This document shows positions 41,859 to 50,423 of a DNA stretch of 64,000 nucleotides, piece by piece. The DNA comes from an uncultured Pelagibacteraceae bacterium. GTDB taxonomy: Bacteria > Pseudomonadota > Alphaproteobacteria > Pelagibacterales > Pelagibacteraceae. The notes beneath the pieces were generated by a model that had not been told where the DNA came from, ran no database searches, and saw nothing but the letters and a program-made list of their open reading frames with translations. Position numbers and translations under genes: made by a program. The stretch is taken from positions 35,404 through 99,403 of the forward strand of contig CACGGJ010000003.1 of assembly GCA_902572515.1 (NCBI GenBank), given 5' to 3'. How positions within the stretch are numbered: the first letter of the stretch is position 1; the number at the start of each line of letters is the position of its first letter.

Positions 41859-43025
41859 TTAAGCACTTCTGTAAAGTTTAGTCATAACAAATTCTTTATG
41901 ACCTAAAGCTTCAGCGCAAGTTAATCTACCGTTTGCTACTCTTAGTGTAGTTTTAATTAATTCATCACCTGCTTCAGATAAATTCATTTCTCTTGAAAGA
42001 ATTTTTGAAACATCACAATCAATATGCTCTCCCATACCTTTTACAGTTAATGGGTTAGCTGTTAATTTAACAACAGGTTCAATTGGATTTCCAACGATAT
42101 TACCTTGTCCAGTTGGAAATAAATGAATATTAAATCCAGCAGCAGCTTGAAGAGTCACACATTCTGCAGCAGCAGATGATGTGTCCATAAAATACAAACC
42201 TTTTCCTTTAGTTGGTTCTTCAGCTGGCTCAAGAACATCAATAAATTTACAATTTCCAATTTTTTGAAAATTACCAAAAGCTTTTTCTTCAATTGTTGTA
42301 AGTCCTCCAGCAATATTCCCAGCTGTTGGTTGACTTTCAGAAAGATCATCCGTTGCCTCTTTTAAAATAAAATCATTATAAGAGCTCCAAGTTTTCATAA
42401 ATTTTTCGGACGCTTCTTTTGTAGCTCCTCTTGTTGCACAAACTTGTTCTGCACCAGTTAATTCGGACGTTTCACCAAAACACAAGTGAACACCTAATGG
42501 CTCAAGTTTATCCATTAAGTTTCCAACAGTTGGGTTTGCTGCAAGTCCTGAAGTAGTATCAGATTCTCCACACTTAACTGAAATCCATAAATCACTTAAA
42601 GGACACTCTTCTCTTTGTTTTTCTGAAGCCCACATAACAAATTCTTGTGCTTTTTTTGAAGCTTTCATTGTCGTACCAATATCCCCCGTACGCTCAATAT
42701 GAAATCCCTCAACTGGTTTTCCAGTTTTAGCAATTCCATCTACAATTTTTTTTGTCCATTTCGGTTCAATACCAATAACAATTACTGCTGCAACGTTTGG
42801 ATTACATCCAGTTCCTATCATTGTTCTAAAATGAAGCTCTAAATCTGCACCAAACTGAAGTCTTCCATAAGAATGAGGGAGAGCGATTGTACCTTTAATA
42901 TTATTAGCAACAGCTTCTGCGCAAGCGTTCGAAATGTCATCAACTGGTAAAATAATTACATGATTTCTTGTTCCGGCTCTGCCGTTTTCTCTTTTATAAC
43001 CTAAAAAGCTCTTTGGGATTTCCAT
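41859..43025 (-). CDS. suyB: (R)-sulfolactate sulfo-lyase beta (large) subunit
   Basis: 388 residues of the UxaA/altronate dehydratase C-terminal family: [34 protein letters not shown] at the start, the [20 protein letters not shown] block, [21 protein letters not shown] and the [19 protein letters not shown] end. Length, split from a separate small SAF subunit (4-base gap) and divergence from xsc point to SuyB rather than altronate dehydratase. SuyAB splits 3-sulfolactate to pyruvate and sulfite in the cytosol. No uronate genes are nearby. Conserved cysteines could bind a metal or Fe-S centre. Confidence 0.87.
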   Translation of the reverse strand: MEIPKSFLGYKRENGRAGTRNHVIILPVDDISNACAEAVANNIKGTIALPHSYGRLQFGADLELHFRTMIGTGCNPNVAAVIVIGIEPKWTKKIVDGIAKTGKPVEGFHIERTGDIGTTMKASKKAQEFVMWASEKQREECPLSDLWISVKCGESDTTSGLAANPTVGNLMDKLEPLGVHLCFGETSELTGAEQVCATRGATKEASEKFMKTWSSYNDFILKEATDDLSESQPTAGNIAGGLTTIEEKAFGNFQKIGNCKFIDVLEPAEEPTKGKGLYFMDTSSAAAECVTLQAAAGFNIHLFPTGQGNIVGNPIEPVVKLTANPLTVKGMGEHIDCDVSKILSREMNLSEAGDELIKTTLRVANGRLTCAEALGHKEFVMTKLYRSA

Positions 43026-43029
43026 ACTG

Positions 43030-43314
43030 CTACCACTTCTTTGTTTTTACATTGTGAACATGAACATGCTCACCTTTTTTGATTGATTTAACAACTTTAC
43101 CAATATCGTGACCATACTTTAAAATAGTATCGCCCTCTTTAAGGTCAACCATTGCAATTTTATGACCTAAAGGTATTTCATCTACGGATTGAATATTTGT
43201 TGAGCTGTCGTCTTCCATTATCCAGCAAGCACAGTCTTGTTTAGGTGCGATTTTTTCAATAACAACTACTCCCACGTTGTCTTTTTTATCATGTATGATT
43301 ATATCTGTTGCCAT
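43030..43314 (-). CDS. suyA: (R)-sulfolactate sulfo-lyase alpha (small) subunit
   Basis: 94 residues of the SAF-domain (UxaA N-terminal) family: [21 protein letters not shown], the [28 protein letters not shown] core and a terminal [11 protein letters not shown]. The core GHKIA..D...GD.I.KYG is the family signature. It is the first gene of the suyAB unit, translated divergently from xsc across 111 bases of shared regulatory DNA. Confidence 0.87.
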   Translation of the reverse strand: MATDIIIHDKKDNVGVVVIEKIAPKQDCACWIMEDDSSTNIQSVDEIPLGHKIAMVDLKEGDTILKYGHDIGKVVKSIKKGEHVHVHNVKTKKW

Positions 43315-43320
43315 ATCGTG

Positions 43321-43400
43321 TCGATTTGTTTGTTTGAAATTTCTAAAATCTTATATATTAATCGCACAAATTAACAAACGAATTTTATAAATAGTATAAT
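43321..43400. promoter_or_regulatory. Divergent promoter region of suyAB and xsc
   Basis: For xsc, TTAACA (43371-43376) and TATAAT (43395-43400) are 18 bases apart. A pair of inverted related segments flanks the region: TCGATTTGTTTGTTTG (43321-43336), and the complement of 43367-43381 reads TCGTTTGTTAATTTG. The latter overlaps the xsc -35 box, so a shared operator for a regulator of sulfonate use is plausible. An AT-rich TATAAG box faces suyA. Confidence 0.55.
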
Positions 43401-43425
43401 TACACTTTAGAGAGGTTCTAGTTTT

Positions 43426-45210
43426 ATGACAAAAATGACAACAGAAGAAGCTTTTGTAAAAGTTTTACAAATGCACGGCATTGAACATGCATTCGGAATT
43501 ATCGGTTCAGCCTTTATGCCTATTTCAGATATTTTTCCAGATGCTGGTATAACTTTCTGGGATGTTGCTCATGAAACAAATGGTGGTTTAATTGCTGATG
43601 GTTACACACGAGCTACTGGTAAAATGTCAATGGTTATTGCTCAGAACGGACCTGGAATTACTGGATTAGTTACACCAATTAAAACAGCTTATTGGAATCA
43701 TACTCCTCTTTTATTAGTTACACCCCAAGCAGCGAACAAAACAATGGGGCAAGGTGGATTTCAAGAAGTAGAGCAAATGAATTTATTCAAAGACATGGTT
43801 TGTTATCAAGAAGAAGTAAGAGATCCATCAAGAATGGCTGAAGTACTAAATAGAGTTATAGAAAAAGCTATAAGAGGATCAGCACCAGCACAAATTAATG
43901 TTCCAAGAGATTATTGGTGTCAAGTAATTGATATTGATCTTCCTCCGATTGTAAGACTCGAAAGACAAGGAGGTGGAAATGATGCTGTAGCTAAAGCAGC
44001 TGACTTATTATCTAAAGCAAAGTTTCCTGTTATATTATCCGGAGCAGGTGTTGTTATTGGAGGAGCTATAGAAGCTACAAAAAAACTTGCAGAAAAATTA
44101 GATTCACCCGTTTGTTCAGGTTACCAACATAATGACAGTTTCCCAGGAAGCCATCCTTTAGCTGTTGGTCCTCTAGGATACAATGGATCAAAAGCTGCAA
44201 TGGAATTAATTTCTAAAGCTGACGTAGTGTTAGCTTTAGGAACTAGATTAAATCCATTTTCTACTTTACCTGGTTATGGAATTGATTATTGGCCAAAGAA
44301 TGCAAATATTATTCAAGTTGATATTAATCCTGACAGAATAGGTTTGACTAAAAAAGTTACTGTAGGAATAAGTGGTGATGCAAAATTAGTTGCTGAACAA
44401 ATTTTAGAAAAGTTATCTTCAAACGCAGGTGATACTGACAGGCAAGCTAGAAAAGATTTAATTCATCAAACTAAATCAGCTTGGTTACAAAAACTCTCAA
44501 GTTTAGATCATGAAGATGATGATGAAGGAACAGTTTGGAATAAAGAAGCTAGAGAAAGAGATGCAGATAGAATGTCACCAAGACAAGCTTGGAGAGCAAT
44601 TCAAGCTGGAATGCCTGATGATGTGATTATATCCAGTGATATTGGAAACAATTGTGCAATTGGTAATGCTTACCCTACATTCGAAAAGCCAAGAAAATAT
44701 TTAGCACCAGGTTTATTTGGTCCTTGCGGTTATGGTTTTCCATCAATATTAGGAGCAAAAATTGGTTGTCCAGATACTCCTGTTATTGGATTTGCTGGTG
44801 ATGGTGCTTTTGGAATAAGCATGAACGAAATGAGCTCATGTGCAAGGGAAGAGTGGCCAGCAATAACAATGGTTATTTTCAGAAATTATCAATGGGGTGC
44901 GGAAAAAAGAAATACGACACTTTGGTTTGATAATAACTTTGTTGGTACAGAATTAGATCCAGAGTTAAGTTACGCTAAAGTTGCTGATGCTTGTGGTTTA
45001 AAAGGTGTAACAGTTAGAACAATGGAAGAAACTACAAATGCAATCAAGCAATCTTGTGAGGATCAGAAGAAAGGAATTACAACATTTATTGAGGTAATTC
45101 TAAATCAAGAGCTTGGGGAACCATTTAGAAGAGATGCTATGAAAAAACCAGTAAGAGTAGCTGGTATTAAAAAAGAGGATATGAAGAAGCAGCCTTCTTT
45201 AAATTCTTAA
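43426..45210 (+). CDS. xsc: Sulfoacetaldehyde acetyltransferase
   Basis: 594 residues, thiamine diphosphate enzyme. The N-terminal PYR domain has TTEEAFVKVLQMHGIEHAFGIIGSAFMPISD and the catalytic-Glu region FWDVAHETNGGLIADGYTRATG. The C-terminal PP domain has the ThDP motif GFAGDGAFGISMNEMSSCAREEWPAITMVIFRN (GDG...N). Xsc converts sulfoacetaldehyde and phosphate to acetyl phosphate and sulfite. It fits Xsc better than acetolactate synthase because of its HETNGGLIADGY block, its length and suyAB beside it. Sulfoacetaldehyde could arise from taurine or isethionate. Confidence 0.95.
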   Translation: MTKMTTEEAFVKVLQMHGIEHAFGIIGSAFMPISDIFPDAGITFWDVAHETNGGLIADGYTRATGKMSMVIAQNGPGITGLVTPIKTAYWNHTPLLLVTPQAANKTMGQGGFQEVEQMNLFKDMVCYQEEVRDPSRMAEVLNRVIEKAIRGSAPAQINVPRDYWCQVIDIDLPPIVRLERQGGGNDAVAKAADLLSKAKFPVILSGAGVVIGGAIEATKKLAEKLDSPVCSGYQHNDSFPGSHPLAVGPLGYNGSKAAMELISKADVVLALGTRLNPFSTLPGYGIDYWPKNANIIQVDINPDRIGLTKKVTVGISGDAKLVAEQILEKLSSNAGDTDRQARKDLIHQTKSAWLQKLSSLDHEDDDEGTVWNKEARERDADRMSPRQAWRAIQAGMPDDVIISSDIGNNCAIGNAYPTFEKPRKYLAPGLFGPCGYGFPSILGAKIGCPDTPVIGFAGDGAFGISMNEMSSCAREEWPAITMVIFRNYQWGAEKRNTTLWFDNNFVGTELDPELSYAKVADACGLKGVTVRTMEETTNAIKQSCEDQKKGITTFIEVILNQELGEPFRRDAMKKPVRVAGIKKEDMKKQPSLNS

Positions 45211-45249
45211 AATCTTTTAAATAACATCCAATTATCGTAATCTTCTTTC

Positions 45250-46554
45250 ATGGAAGTTGTAAACGATAATAGTTGTAGTTGGATTAATGATTTAAGTCTA
45301 AGAAATAACATTGTAACACTTTCATCTGATTTAGATTGTGAATGGTTAATTGTTGGAGCAGGTTACACAGGGTTATCTGCAGCAAGAAAATTAGGTCAAC
45401 TTTACCCTGGTCAAAAAATATTATTAGTTGATGCTCAGCAAGCAGGAGAGGGTGCCAGTTCAAGAAACTCAGGTTACTTAGTGGATACAACACTTAATGA
45501 TGGTTTTACCTCTAATAAAGAATTAGATAATTATAAAAAAAAAGCAGATATCTACAAATTGGGAATAGATGTTATTAAAAAATTTATTAAAGAATATCAG
45601 GTAGATTGTGATTGGAATGAATGTGGAAAATATTTTGCATCATCAAAGCAAGAAGATAGAAAAATATTAGAAAATTTTTCGTATACCTTATCAAAATTAG
45701 GTTTTGAACATAATTTGCTATCAAAAAAAGAACTTAAAAAAAGATTAGGTACCAATTTTTACAATATTGCTCTTCATACAAAGGGAGGGATTTTATTACA
45801 TCCAGGTAAATTGGTTAGAGCTATGATTGATACATTGCCAGAAAATGTAAATCTTTATGAAAATTCTTTATTATTAGACTGGAAAAAAAAAAATGATGTA
45901 GTCATTTGTAGATTTAAAAATGGTTCAATTAAAACTAAAAAGATTATTTTTGCTACAAATGGATTTCTGAAGTCTTTAGGAATAAAATCAAATTATAATT
46001 TTCCAATTACTTTAACAGCTAGCATGACCAGATCTTTATCAGATGAAGAGTTTATATCTCTTGGCGAGCCTAAAGAGTGGGGAGTTTTACCTGTAAGACC
46101 AATGGGGGCCACTGTAAGAATGACAAAGGACAGGAGAATCCTAATTAGAAACACTGCAGAAGTTTATAATCCTTATCAAATGTCTAAATCTGAATTAACC
46201 AAAAGATCATTAAAACAAAAGATTGGAATTAAAAAAAGATTTCCTGAATTACCGGATGATATTATTCAATCTTCTTGGTCAGGAATTGTTTCAAGAACAA
46301 GAAACAGTTCTCAAATTTTTGAAAAAATAGATGACAATATATTTGTTGCAGGTTGTTATAATGGCTCTGGTATTGGAGTTGGCACTTTATTTGGAGAACA
46401 AATAGCAATCAAAGCAAGTAATGAAAATACAAAAGAGATAGAAACTATTGAAGCAAGAAATAAACCCACATGGCTCCCACCTGATCCATTTCTAAGTTTA
46501 GGAGTTAGAGCTAGATTGATTTATGAACGTTTAAAAGCAAAATCTGAGATTTAG
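45250..46554 (+). CDS. DadA-like FAD-dependent oxidoreductase, candidate taurine dehydrogenase-type subunit
   Basis: 434 residues. The DAO/DadA FAD fold is clear: CEWLIVGAGYTGLSAARKLGQLYPGQKILLVDAQQAGEGASSRNSGY at ~28-75, and FVAGCYNGSGIGVGTLFGEQIA near 370-390. The C-terminal PTWLPPDPFLSLGVRARLIYERL is a subgroup feature. Position 39 bases after xsc suggests it makes the Xsc substrate, as the large subunit TauY of taurine dehydrogenase does, or oxidises another sulfonated amine. No separate TauX-like small subunit is seen. The functional call is inference from context. Confidence 0.72.
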   Translation: MEVVNDNSCSWINDLSLRNNIVTLSSDLDCEWLIVGAGYTGLSAARKLGQLYPGQKILLVDAQQAGEGASSRNSGYLVDTTLNDGFTSNKELDNYKKKADIYKLGIDVIKKFIKEYQVDCDWNECGKYFASSKQEDRKILENFSYTLSKLGFEHNLLSKKELKKRLGTNFYNIALHTKGGILLHPGKLVRAMIDTLPENVNLYENSLLLDWKKKNDVVICRFKNGSIKTKKIIFATNGFLKSLGIKSNYNFPITLTASMTRSLSDEEFISLGEPKEWGVLPVRPMGATVRMTKDRRILIRNTAEVYNPYQMSKSELTKRSLKQKIGIKKRFPELPDDIIQSSWSGIVSRTRNSSQIFEKIDDNIFVAGCYNGSGIGVGTLFGEQIAIKASNENTKEIETIEARNKPTWLPPDPFLSLGVRARLIYERLKAKSEI

Positions 46555-47351
46555 TTTATAACTGACATTGGGTCCAGTCGTGTTTGAAACCAGTTAACTC
46601 TAAAGTCTAAGTGAGGTCCAGTTGATCTTCCTGTTGATCCTACCGTTCCTATCACATCTCCTTGATTAATTTGATCACCAACTGAGACTAAAACATTTTC
46701 TAAATGAGAATATATTGTTGATATCCCATGACCATGATCCATTATAACTGTACCACCTGTATAATATAAATCATCTTCAGCCATAGTAACTACACCTGAA
46801 CCAGATGATTTAATCATCGTTCCTTGTTTAGCTGCAATATCAATTCCATAGTGAGGCCATCTTGGTTTGCCATTTAAAATTCTTTGACTACCATAAACAC
46901 CGCTGATTATACCTTCAACTGGCATAATAAATTTTTCTTTAAAAAATTGCAGATCAGAGTTTATTGCTCTTGCTTCTCCAATTGCATTATTTTCTTTTTT
47001 AATTCTTTTATAAACAGACTCAGGTGGGGTTACTTTACTTTCTGCCAAACCGTCTATTCTTTGTATATTGTATTTACGTTTTAAAACTTTTTTTGTAGTT
47101 ATTGATTTTTTTCCGTCAATAATTTTTGTAAATGTTAGGTCGTATTTTTGATCTCGATCTATACCAAAAACAAAAAAACCATCTTTTGATACTTTAACCT
47201 CTTTTTTTCCAACCAAAATTTTAGCGTTAGGATCAGTTTTGCCTAATATAAAATGACCTTGTAGAAATTTACCTTGGAATTCAATAGCTTTTACTGGAGA
47301 AATAAAAATTAAAAAAACAAAAAAAAGTCTATAAATTATTGAGCTGTCCAT
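46551..47351 (-). CDS. M23-family peptidase (LytM domain), secreted
   Basis: About 266 residues from ATG 47351, which starts a signal peptide (MDSSIIYRLFFVFLIFISPVKA); a longer frame adds 21 residues that fall inside the SDR gene. The C-terminal lysostaphin-type domain has the zinc ligands in HYGIDIAAKQGTMI (H-x-x-x-D) and H-L-D-F near the end (STGPHLDFRVN), plus YSHLENVLV with the catalytic His. The N-terminal half is beta-rich (LQGHFILGKTDPNAKILVGKKEV). It should cut peptidoglycan cross-links. It overlaps the SDR gene by 16 bases. Confidence 0.88.
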   Translation of the reverse strand: MDSSIIYRLFFVFLIFISPVKAIEFQGKFLQGHFILGKTDPNAKILVGKKEVKVSKDGFFVFGIDRDQKYDLTFTKIIDGKKSITTKKVLKRKYNIQRIDGLAESKVTPPESVYKRIKKENNAIGEARAINSDLQFFKEKFIMPVEGIISGVYGSQRILNGKPRWPHYGIDIAAKQGTMIKSSGSGVVTMAEDDLYYTGGTVIMDHGHGISTIYSHLENVLVSVGDQINQGDVIGTVGSTGRSTGPHLDFRVNWFQTRLDPMSVIN

Positions 47352-48094
47352 CCACCATCTATAATTATTGATGTTCCGGTTATCATTGATGCTGCTGATG
47401 ATGCCAAAAAACATACTGTTGTAGCAACATCACTTTCAGTAGCTGCTTTTCCCATTGGGATATTTCCGAGGGCTAATTTTTTAAATTTTTTATTTTTAAA
47501 AAAGTTTTTAACCATAGGTGTTTCGACGAAAGTAGGTGCTACCGTATTAACTCTGATATTTTTTTTAGCTAATTCAACACCCATTCCTTTTGTTAATCCT
47601 TCAATTCCAAATTTAGTCATATTATATACGTTTCTTCCACCCATACCCACATGACCAAGTTGTGACGACATATTTATAATTGAACCAGGTCTTTTTTTAT
47701 TTTTTAACATCTTTTTTACAACAAGTTGTGCCACGTTAAATGCTGCTTTTAAATTTAAATCTACAAGGTAATTCATACTTTTTTGTTTAATTTTTTCAAA
47801 GGGTTCCGGAATATTAGTTCCTGCATTGTTTACTAGTACATCAATAATTTTAATTTTTTCTAATTTTTGTTTTAAATCTTCGTAGTTCATTACATCGCAC
47901 GAAACTTTAATAATTTTTCCCTTAACTTTTTTAATATCCTTTTCTAATTTATTTAAATCTGAAGGAGTTCTACTTAAAGCTATAACCGTTGCACCTGCCT
48001 CAGCTAACGCAATAGAACAAGCTCTTCCCAATCCTTTACCTGCACCAGTAACTAAAGCGTATTTGTTTTTTAGATTTATTTTTTGAAGATACAT
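47336..48094 (-). CDS. Short-chain dehydrogenase/reductase (FabG-like)
   Basis: 252 residues. Classical SDR features: TGAGKGLGRACSIALAEAG (NAD(P) binding, residues 16-34), NNAGTNIPEPF, SSQLGHVGMGGRNVYNMTKFG containing Ser...Tyr-x-x-x-Lys, and a C-terminal IDGGWTAQ. It reduces a carbonyl or oxidises an alcohol in the cytosol; substrate open. It is the third gene of a unit with a GMC oxidoreductase and TerC (1-base overlap with terC). A paralogue occurs at 55018-55764. Confidence 0.88.
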   Translation of the reverse strand: MYLQKINLKNKYALVTGAGKGLGRACSIALAEAGATVIALSRTPSDLNKLEKDIKKVKGKIIKVSCDVMNYEDLKQKLEKIKIIDVLVNNAGTNIPEPFEKIKQKSMNYLVDLNLKAAFNVAQLVVKKMLKNKKRPGSIINMSSQLGHVGMGGRNVYNMTKFGIEGLTKGMGVELAKKNIRVNTVAPTFVETPMVKNFFKNKKFKKLALGNIPMGKAATESDVATTVCFLASSAASMITGTSIIIDGGWTAQ

Positions 48095-48687
48095 TAAAAG
48101 AATATTATTTTAATATCTGTGTAAATCAACTCTACAGCCACTATTAATATTGCCAGTAAACCAACCCAAGCAATCCATTTATATTTTTTAATCCATCCAG
48201 ATATTAATGTTGCTGCAGTTGCCATTAAAACGATTGATAAAACCAATCCAAACACAAGCAGTCCATAATGATCGCCTGCTGCACCAGCAACACCCAAAAC
48301 ATTATCTAAACTCATTGTAAAATCTGCTAATAGAACTGTCCAGATAGCCTTTAAAAAGCTTGAATTGTCTACTTTAACATTCTCTTCTGTTTCAGAGCCT
48401 TTGATTACATCTACGTAAAGTTTGTAAACGATATAAAGTAATAAGAATCCCCCAATCAATCTTAAACCAGTGATTTGCAGCAGATAAGCTGTAAGCAAAG
48501 TTAGTATTATTCTTAAAATTACAGCGCCACCAATTCCCCAGAAGATAACCTTTTTTCTTTGTTCCACCGGAAATTTAGATGCAACCATTCCAATTATAAT
48601 GGCATTGTCTCCAGCTAAAACTAAATCAATAAAAATTATTTGAGTTAATATTGCTATTTGCTCAGGTGTAAAAAATTCTGCAAACAT
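48094..48687 (-). CDS. TerC/Alx-family membrane protein
   Basis: 197 residues with about seven spans. The TerC pattern is visible: IFIDLVLAGDNAIIIGMVASKFP at ~19-40 (conserved D-N in the membrane), LLADFTMSLDNVLGVAGAAGDH at ~117-140 (second D-N motif) and the terminal LLAILIVAVELIYTD. Members are linked to manganese export and metallation of secreted proteins. It overlaps both neighbours by one base (TAATG at the GMC side), indicating an operon. Relevance to the M23 peptidase downstream (a secreted metalloenzyme) is conceivable. Confidence 0.87.
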   Translation of the reverse strand: MFAEFFTPEQIAILTQIIFIDLVLAGDNAIIIGMVASKFPVEQRKKVIFWGIGGAVILRIILTLLTAYLLQITGLRLIGGFLLLYIVYKLYVDVIKGSETEENVKVDNSSFLKAIWTVLLADFTMSLDNVLGVAGAAGDHYGLLVFGLVLSIVLMATAATLISGWIKKYKWIAWVGLLAILIVAVELIYTDIKIIFF

Positions 48688-50282
48688 TATTGTTGTAGTA
48701 TCATGTCTGCACCTTTTTCTGCAATCATTATTGTTGGTGCATTTGTATTTCCTGAAGTAATGTTTGGCATTATTGATGCGTCTATAACTCTTAAATTGTT
48801 AACACCCTTTACTCTGAGCTTTTCATCAACCACTGACATTTCATCTTGCCCCATTTTACAAGTTCCAACTGGATGAAAAATAGTTTGTGCATAATTAGAA
48901 GCTTCTTTAACTAACTCTTCATCGTCATTTAAATGAATACCAGGTCTGTATTCCTCTGGCGTATATTTTTTGAAAGTTTCAGATTCCATTATAATTTTTC
49001 TGGTTAATTTAAGTCCTCTAGCTGCAATCATCCTATCGTGATCAGTTGATAGATAATTTTGTTTTATTTTAGCATAAGTTCTAGAGTCTTTATCAACAAT
49101 GCTAACATTCCCTCTACTTGTTGGTCTGATATTTGAAACAGTAGGGGTAAATGCATGAAAATCATGATTTTTTGTTGCTCCCAACGTATCCATACTCATG
49201 GGCTGAACATGCCATTGTAAGTCTGGAAGTTCTAAAGAAGGGTCACTCTTTGCAAACATACAAAGTTGACTAGCACCCATGGTCATTGGGCCACTTCTTT
49301 TAAAAATATATTCTAAGCCAATCATTAAATTTCCAAACAAACTATTAATTTTTTTATTTAGGGATTTTAATCCATTAATTTTATAAATTGGTCTAAGCAT
49401 TAAATGATCGTGTAAATTTTCTCCAACACCATTTAAATTTTGCACCATATCAATTCCAAGATTTTTAAGTTTTTCAGGATTTCCTACACCAGAAACTTGT
49501 AAGATTTGAGGAGATCCAATAGCCCCTGATGAAATAATAATTTCTTTATTTGCTTGAACTTTTTTTAATTCATTTCCTTCCCAATACTCAATTTCTTTAG
49601 CAGTTTTATTTTCAAAATTTATTTTTTTGACATGTGAATGAGTTAAAATTTTTAAATTTTTCCTGCTCTTGATTGGGTTTAAATATCCAACAGCTGTACT
49701 ACATCTAAATCCATCCTTTTCAGTTACTTGGAAATAACCACAACCATGATTATCACCAGTATTAAAATCTTTTGTTTTTGGAATACCAAATTCCTCAGCA
49801 GCATTTTGAAATTCATCTAGAAGAGGCAGATGTATTCTTTGATCTGAAACAGATAAAGGGCCTCCAACTCCATGGAACTCATCTTTTCCTCTTTCTTGGT
49901 TTTCTGCTTTGATAAAATAAGGCAAAACATCATCCCATCCCCAACCAGTATTACCTAATTGTCTCCAAATATCATAATCTCTGTGTTGACCTCTAATATA
50001 AAGCAGACCATTGATAGAAGAACTGCCTCCTAATGTTTTTCCTCTAGGATACCTAATAGAAATATTGTTCATGCTCTCATCTGGTTCTGTTTTGTAGCAC
50101 CAATCAGTTTTTGGGTTATGCATTGTTTTGAAATAACCAACAGGAATATGTATCCAAGGATAATTATCCTTGCCTCCAGCCTCAATTAAAAGCACTTTAT
50201 TCGAAGGATTTTCAGATAACCTGTTAGCAAGTACGCATCCTGCTGATCCTGCACCTAAAATTATAAAATCAAAATTACCCAT
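48687..50282 (-). CDS. GMC-family FAD oxidoreductase (choline/alcohol dehydrogenase-like)
   Basis: 531 residues from ATG 50282 (MGNFDFIILGAG); upstream codons give an unlike hydrophobic extension. GMC signatures: FIILGAGSAGCVLANRLSENPSNKVLLIEAGG, the FAD motif RGKTLGGSSSINGLLYIRG, SSGAIGSPQILQVSGVG, and the catalytic His in FHPVGTCKMGQDEMSVVD. It resembles choline dehydrogenase BetA and medium-chain alcohol dehydrogenase AlkJ. betB is not present, so choline cannot be assumed. It heads the unit that continues with terC, SDR and M23, and is divergent from the TRAP transporter. Confidence 0.9.
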   Translation of the reverse strand: MGNFDFIILGAGSAGCVLANRLSENPSNKVLLIEAGGKDNYPWIHIPVGYFKTMHNPKTDWCYKTEPDESMNNISIRYPRGKTLGGSSSINGLLYIRGQHRDYDIWRQLGNTGWGWDDVLPYFIKAENQERGKDEFHGVGGPLSVSDQRIHLPLLDEFQNAAEEFGIPKTKDFNTGDNHGCGYFQVTEKDGFRCSTAVGYLNPIKSRKNLKILTHSHVKKINFENKTAKEIEYWEGNELKKVQANKEIIISSGAIGSPQILQVSGVGNPEKLKNLGIDMVQNLNGVGENLHDHLMLRPIYKINGLKSLNKKINSLFGNLMIGLEYIFKRSGPMTMGASQLCMFAKSDPSLELPDLQWHVQPMSMDTLGATKNHDFHAFTPTVSNIRPTSRGNVSIVDKDSRTYAKIKQNYLSTDHDRMIAARGLKLTRKIIMESETFKKYTPEEYRPGIHLNDDEELVKEASNYAQTIFHPVGTCKMGQDEMSVVDEKLRVKGVNNLRVIDASIMPNITSGNTNAPTIMIAEKGADMILQQ

Positions 50283-50423
50283 ATTAGAACTCTTATAAAT
50301 TAAATTTTTTTTATTTGTTATATTTCTGTACACAAAAATATCCAAATAATCCAATATTAGCACTTGTTTTAGATTTCATTCTTTGACAAGGTTTCATTTT
50401 TAAAAATAAAGAGAGGGAAACAA

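Noticed and set aside
41859..43314. Altronate/galactarate dehydratase (uxaA) as the identity of the two-subunit gene pair
   Set aside because: The fold family is shared, but split subunits of this size beside xsc and sulfur exporters, with no uronate genes, fit suyAB better.
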